Positions 61,507 to 64,000 of a stretch of DNA of 64,000 nucleotides are shown here, one piece after another (position 1 is the first letter of the stretch; each line of letters begins with the position of its first letter). Source of the DNA: an uncultured Clostridia bacterium (GTDB taxonomy: Bacteria; Bacillota; Clostridia; UBA1381). The translations under genes were made by a program, and so were the position numbers. A model generated the notes under the pieces. The model searched no databases and was not told the origin of the DNA. It saw only the letters and a list, made by a program, of their open reading frames with translations. The DNA lies in the NCBI GenBank assembly GCA_934501535.1, contig CAKSUM010000003.1, positions 72,794-136,793 on the forward strand, in the 5' to 3' direction.

Positions 61507-61552
61507 AAAAAGGGCAGCAGCAAAACAAAATGATTTTGCTGTTACCCTTTTA
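61507..61552 (-). terminator. Terminator of the two-component operon
   Basis: AAAAGGG with CCCTTTT and an inner CAGCAAAA/TTTTGCTG stem form a long hairpin, followed by T6 on -. It overlaps the response-regulator stop codon and separates that unit from the binding-protein operon. Confidence 0.85.
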
Positions 61553-62221
61553 CAACTGTTCAAACAGTTTTTGTTTTCTGATGTCGCTTATAAGCTCTTT
61601 CATAGAGTTTGCCTCAAACTTCTTAAGTATCCGCGAGGCATGCGTTTTTATTGTACATTCCTCGACAAACCTTTTCTCCGCAATCTGTCTGTACGTCATT
61701 CCGTCATAAATATCATGTAGGATTTCAAATTCGCTCTGCGACAGCTTCACAAGCATATTGATAAAATAGAACAGGCTTTGACGGCTGGCATACAGCTGAC
61801 GCACTTCGTTTTTGAACTCCTCCATAACCTTGTTGTCATCGTCCTGCGTTTTATGGTAAACGTCACGGATTTTGGTGATAATTTTACGTCCGTCGGTGTC
61901 CTTTACGACATATTCGTCTGCGCCGTTCATCAGGGCGTGAAAAATATACTGCGAATTGCTGTAGCTCGTCATCATAATCACCTTCGTGTCGGGCGAAATC
62001 GCTTTAACCTTAGGCAAAAGCGTTATTCCGGACATTTCATTCTCGATATAAATATCCAGCAGCAAAACGTCAGGATTCATGTTCTCAACAAGCTTTAGAC
62101 AATCGGCAGAGCTGTTTGCAATTCCTATACATTCCATATCCTTTTCGCGTTCGATATACATACGGTAACCCTCGCATACCGAGTCCATATCGTCACAAAT
62201 TGCAACTCTGATATTTTCCAT
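61550..62221 (-). CDS. LuxR/NarL-type response regulator
   Basis: A 223-residue regulator. The receiver domain (1-120) has the acidic pair ICDD (about 9-10), the phospho-acceptor Asp in VLLLDIYIEN (about 55), the Thr/Ser switch MMTSYS and the conserved Lys in YVVKDTDG. The C-terminal LuxR helix-turn-helix (about 160-215) reads LSQSEFEILHDIYDGMTYRQIAEKRFVEECTIKTH (broken as LSQSEFEILHDI ... TYRQIAEKRFVEE). It overlaps the kinase gene by 29 bases. It is the obvious candidate to bind the twin dyads upstream of the two glycan operons. GAGGAG precedes the ATG. Confidence 0.93.
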   Translation of the reverse strand: MENIRVAICDDMDSVCEGYRMYIEREKDMECIGIANSSADCLKLVENMNPDVLLLDIYIENEMSGITLLPKVKAISPDTKVIMMTSYSNSQYIFHALMNGADEYVVKDTDGRKIITKIRDVYHKTQDDDNKVMEEFKNEVRQLYASRQSLFYFINMLVKLSQSEFEILHDIYDGMTYRQIAEKRFVEECTIKTHASRILKKFEANSMKELISDIRKQKLFEQL

Positions 62222-63710
62222 AGCTGAATACTCCTCGTCTTTTCTTTGCTTTATAAACCGGCAGCGCTATCTGAAATTCGGTAAATTTGTTTTCCTCGCT
62301 GATTGCGCGGATTTTCCCCGAATGACGTTTTATCGTGTTCTGCACATAATAAAGCCCGATACCGCTGTTTTTTGATTTTGATTTTGTTGAATAGAACAAC
62401 TCAAAAATATTTTTTATATCTTTTTTGTTTATCCCCTTGCCGTTGTCGCGCACGGTTATCATATGATAGTCCGGCTCGGAAATTATCTTTATGGTTATCG
62501 CCGGATTTCTGTCCGTTTCCTTTACCGCCTCCGCCGCATTGATAAACAGATTTAAAAATACCTCGGTAAGACTGTAGTAATCTCCGTTTATAAAGATTTC
62601 TTCATCGGGGTATTCCCGGACAATTTCGGTATCGGCAGGCAGCACCGTCGGCAAAAGAGCCTGATTTATACATTCCTTTACATCAACGCGTGAAAACCTC
62701 GTGTTTGCGTCGCGCAAAAGTGACAAAAGCTTCTCAAGCGATTCCAGATTTTCGTTAATGATACGTATGCCTACATCTGCGCTGAGTCTTGCACCTGCAT
62801 TATCGTTATCGGTCAGACAATCCCGTATAAGATTGACTTGCTGACCTGTTGCAATAAACGCATTTTTATAAATGTGCAGCAGCATATTGAGATTTTTACG
62901 AAAGCCTCCGGCTGTTCGCACCAGCTCGCTGCGAATTATATTCGGCATTGATTTTTCCGGATTATTAATCCAGCTGGATAAAATCACCGCTACAAGCAAA
63001 AACCAGTAAACCTCCACCAAAAGTTTTGTCCCGGTTGCTTCGTACGGGCTGTTCGGAACCATCGAAACACCGACATTGCTTATCCAAATTGCGCTGAATT
63101 CACCTGCCGCGAACATGATATAAATAAACCCGTCAATAACCGCCTGACAAAATATTATAAGCGCTGTATGCTCCCTTTTCATAAAAATCCGGGTATGCAT
63201 AAGCTCCGAAAAAAAGTACAGGTACGGCAGCAGCATATACGTATAAAAAAGCAAAGCACTCACGTCATTTGCATGCTCCGCCACACTCAAAACCACCGGA
63301 TTTTCCGTTGTATATGAGAGTATATACATTTGCCAAGCCGTATGGTAATCGGTCAGCACCACAAAAAGCAGCACCGGTACGCACAGCATGACCGTAAATA
63401 CCGGCTTTTGACGGCGCAGCATACAGATATTTATTACCGATGTCAGCATAATCGCCGCAAAGCACAGCGTGTAAAGGCGCGATATTTTATGCAGACTGAG
63501 GCGCGTATTTTTTATACTTTCGTAAATCGCAGCGTCAATTTTTATTGAATAGTTATAATCGGTAGTTTTGGACATATAAATAATTCCTATAACAACCGCG
63601 GCAGAAATAAAAAGAAGTTTCAGCGCAATCGCATAAGAATACTTGTTTTTATGGTTAAAAAATACATACATACCCAAAAACAGTATGAGCAAAATTACAA
63701 CCAAGAACAT
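62193..63710 (-). CDS. Multi-spanning sensor histidine kinase
   Basis: A 505-residue sensor kinase with seven or more hydrophobic segments in residues 1-260 and no large extracellular domain, suggesting that it senses through the membrane or a partner such as the binding protein. The ATPase domain is clear: N-box NLFINAAEAVKE (about 385), DNGKGINKKDIKNIFELFYSTK, and GIGLYYVQNTIKRHSGKI. The dimerisation region (about 275-345) lacks the usual HExxxP-type H-box; a His in LLHIYKN (about 283) is the only obvious phospho-acceptor candidate. AGAGGGATAGATAT precedes the ATG. Paired with the downstream regulator. Confidence 0.9.
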   Translation of the reverse strand: MFLVVILLILFLGMYVFFNHKNKYSYAIALKLLFISAAVVIGIIYMSKTTDYNYSIKIDAAIYESIKNTRLSLHKISRLYTLCFAAIMLTSVINICMLRRQKPVFTVMLCVPVLLFVVLTDYHTAWQMYILSYTTENPVVLSVAEHANDVSALLFYTYMLLPYLYFFSELMHTRIFMKREHTALIIFCQAVIDGFIYIMFAAGEFSAIWISNVGVSMVPNSPYEATGTKLLVEVYWFLLVAVILSSWINNPEKSMPNIIRSELVRTAGGFRKNLNMLLHIYKNAFIATGQQVNLIRDCLTDNDNAGARLSADVGIRIINENLESLEKLLSLLRDANTRFSRVDVKECINQALLPTVLPADTEIVREYPDEEIFINGDYYSLTEVFLNLFINAAEAVKETDRNPAITIKIISEPDYHMITVRDNGKGINKKDIKNIFELFYSTKSKSKNSGIGLYYVQNTIKRHSGKIRAISEENKFTEFQIALPVYKAKKRRGVFSYGKYQSCNL

Positions 63711-63942
63711 ATATCTATCCCTCTTTCGGCTTTAGCTGTACATTGCAATATTTCATCCTGCGTTTTTTTCATAATTACATTATATCATATCCAAAGCCGC
63801 ATTGCACTATTTTTTTATTTAAATTTCTGTTTTTTTGCACCGTTTTTTCATAACGCACAATTTTTCCGTAATTTTACGTGTTTTTATTAAACGGCGAATA
63901 CCGTTCAGACCTCTCCGACAGTATCCGCACATAATTCATAAA

Positions 63943-64000
63943 TCAACCCTTAACAGCGCCTGCGGCGATACCGGATACGAAATACTTGTTCGCAAATCCG
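63943..64000 (-). CDS. Sugar ABC transporter permease, C-terminal end (partial)
   Basis: The final 18 codons and TGA of a frame running in from the right edge read GFANKYFVSGIAAGAVKG. This is the highly conserved C-terminus (KYFVxGhhAGAVKG) of MalG/CUT1-type carbohydrate permeases. With the binding lipoprotein it would form the importer of this locus. The 230 bases between it and the kinase gene hold no open frame; a TATAAT near 63783 may belong to the kinase promoter. Confidence 0.8.
   Translation of the reverse strand, partial: GFANKYFVSGIAAGAVKG

Noticed and set aside
1..64000. tRNA, rRNA, CRISPR arrays, insertion sequences, phage or integrase genes
   Set aside because: I looked on both strands and saw no cloverleaf, regularly spaced direct repeats with spacers, or transposase and integrase motifs.

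Overview
The window looks like a chromosomal segment of a low-GC, endospore-forming, Gram-positive Clostridia-type gut or rumen anaerobe that degrades plant polysaccharides. The reasons are a sigma-G gene, a Spo0E-like small protein, a glmS ribozyme, the Firmicutes gene orders dnaX-ybaB-recR, rpsO-pnp, rsmG-noc and alr-ndoAI-ndoA, strong AGGAGG ribosome-binding sites with TTGACA-17-TATAAT promoters, and secreted enzymes carrying S-layer homology (SLH) domains. I cannot name the species. I saw no tRNA, rRNA, CRISPR array, insertion sequence or phage gene.

Layout. 1-4600: housekeeping genes on + (dnaX end, ybaB, recR, rpmE, rpsO, pnp). 4600-11400: Spo0E-like peptide, malQ (-), a LOG-family protein, a structured intergenic element, metK, a glucose/maltose-type PTS EIICB and sigG. 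11440-16000: an Rrf2 regulator and the potABCD polyamine importer (-). 16100-17600: a secreted beta-helix-like protein followed by a 55-residue peptide. 17900-22340: rdgB, a membrane protein, nnr, alr and a MazEF-like pair (-). 22460-25580: recD2 and an EamA transporter (+). 25575-30755: a cell-envelope cluster of ctpA, an EnvC-like M23 protein, ftsX, ftsE and a PucR/CdaR-type regulator (-). 31000-32740: rsmG and noc (+). 32921-37600: radC, glmM, a 110-bp tandem repeat, and glmS with its ribozyme (-).

The most distinctive part is 37799-64000, a polysaccharide-utilisation locus transcribed leftward. It begins with the tail of a sugar ABC permease at the right edge. Then come a histidine kinase and a LuxR-type response regulator, a sugar-binding lipoprotein, a 1630-residue GH51-like multimodular enzyme, a run of SLH-anchored and secreted proteins (924, 785, 991, 930 and 525 residues, including a second GH51-like enzyme and a deacetylase-like protein), and two intracellular-type glycosidases (GH3, GH31). 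The SLH proteins would sit on the cell surface. The GH51-like enzymes and repeated beta-sandwich modules would bind and trim an arabinose-containing or related plant glycan. The lipoprotein and permeases would import oligosaccharides, and GH3 and GH31 would finish them in the cytoplasm.

The best candidate for something undescribed joins three observations in this locus. (1) Two promoters, in front of the binding-protein gene and the SLH/CAZyme operon, carry the same 21-bp dyad directly against a poor -35 box with identical geometry, a likely site for the neighbouring response regulator. (2) A roughly 200-280-residue beta-sandwich-like module recurs about eight times in three proteins. (3) A short C-terminal beta domain is shared by several of them. 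Outside the locus, unexplained RNA- or DNA-level structures lie before noc, potA and metK and between glmS and glmM.
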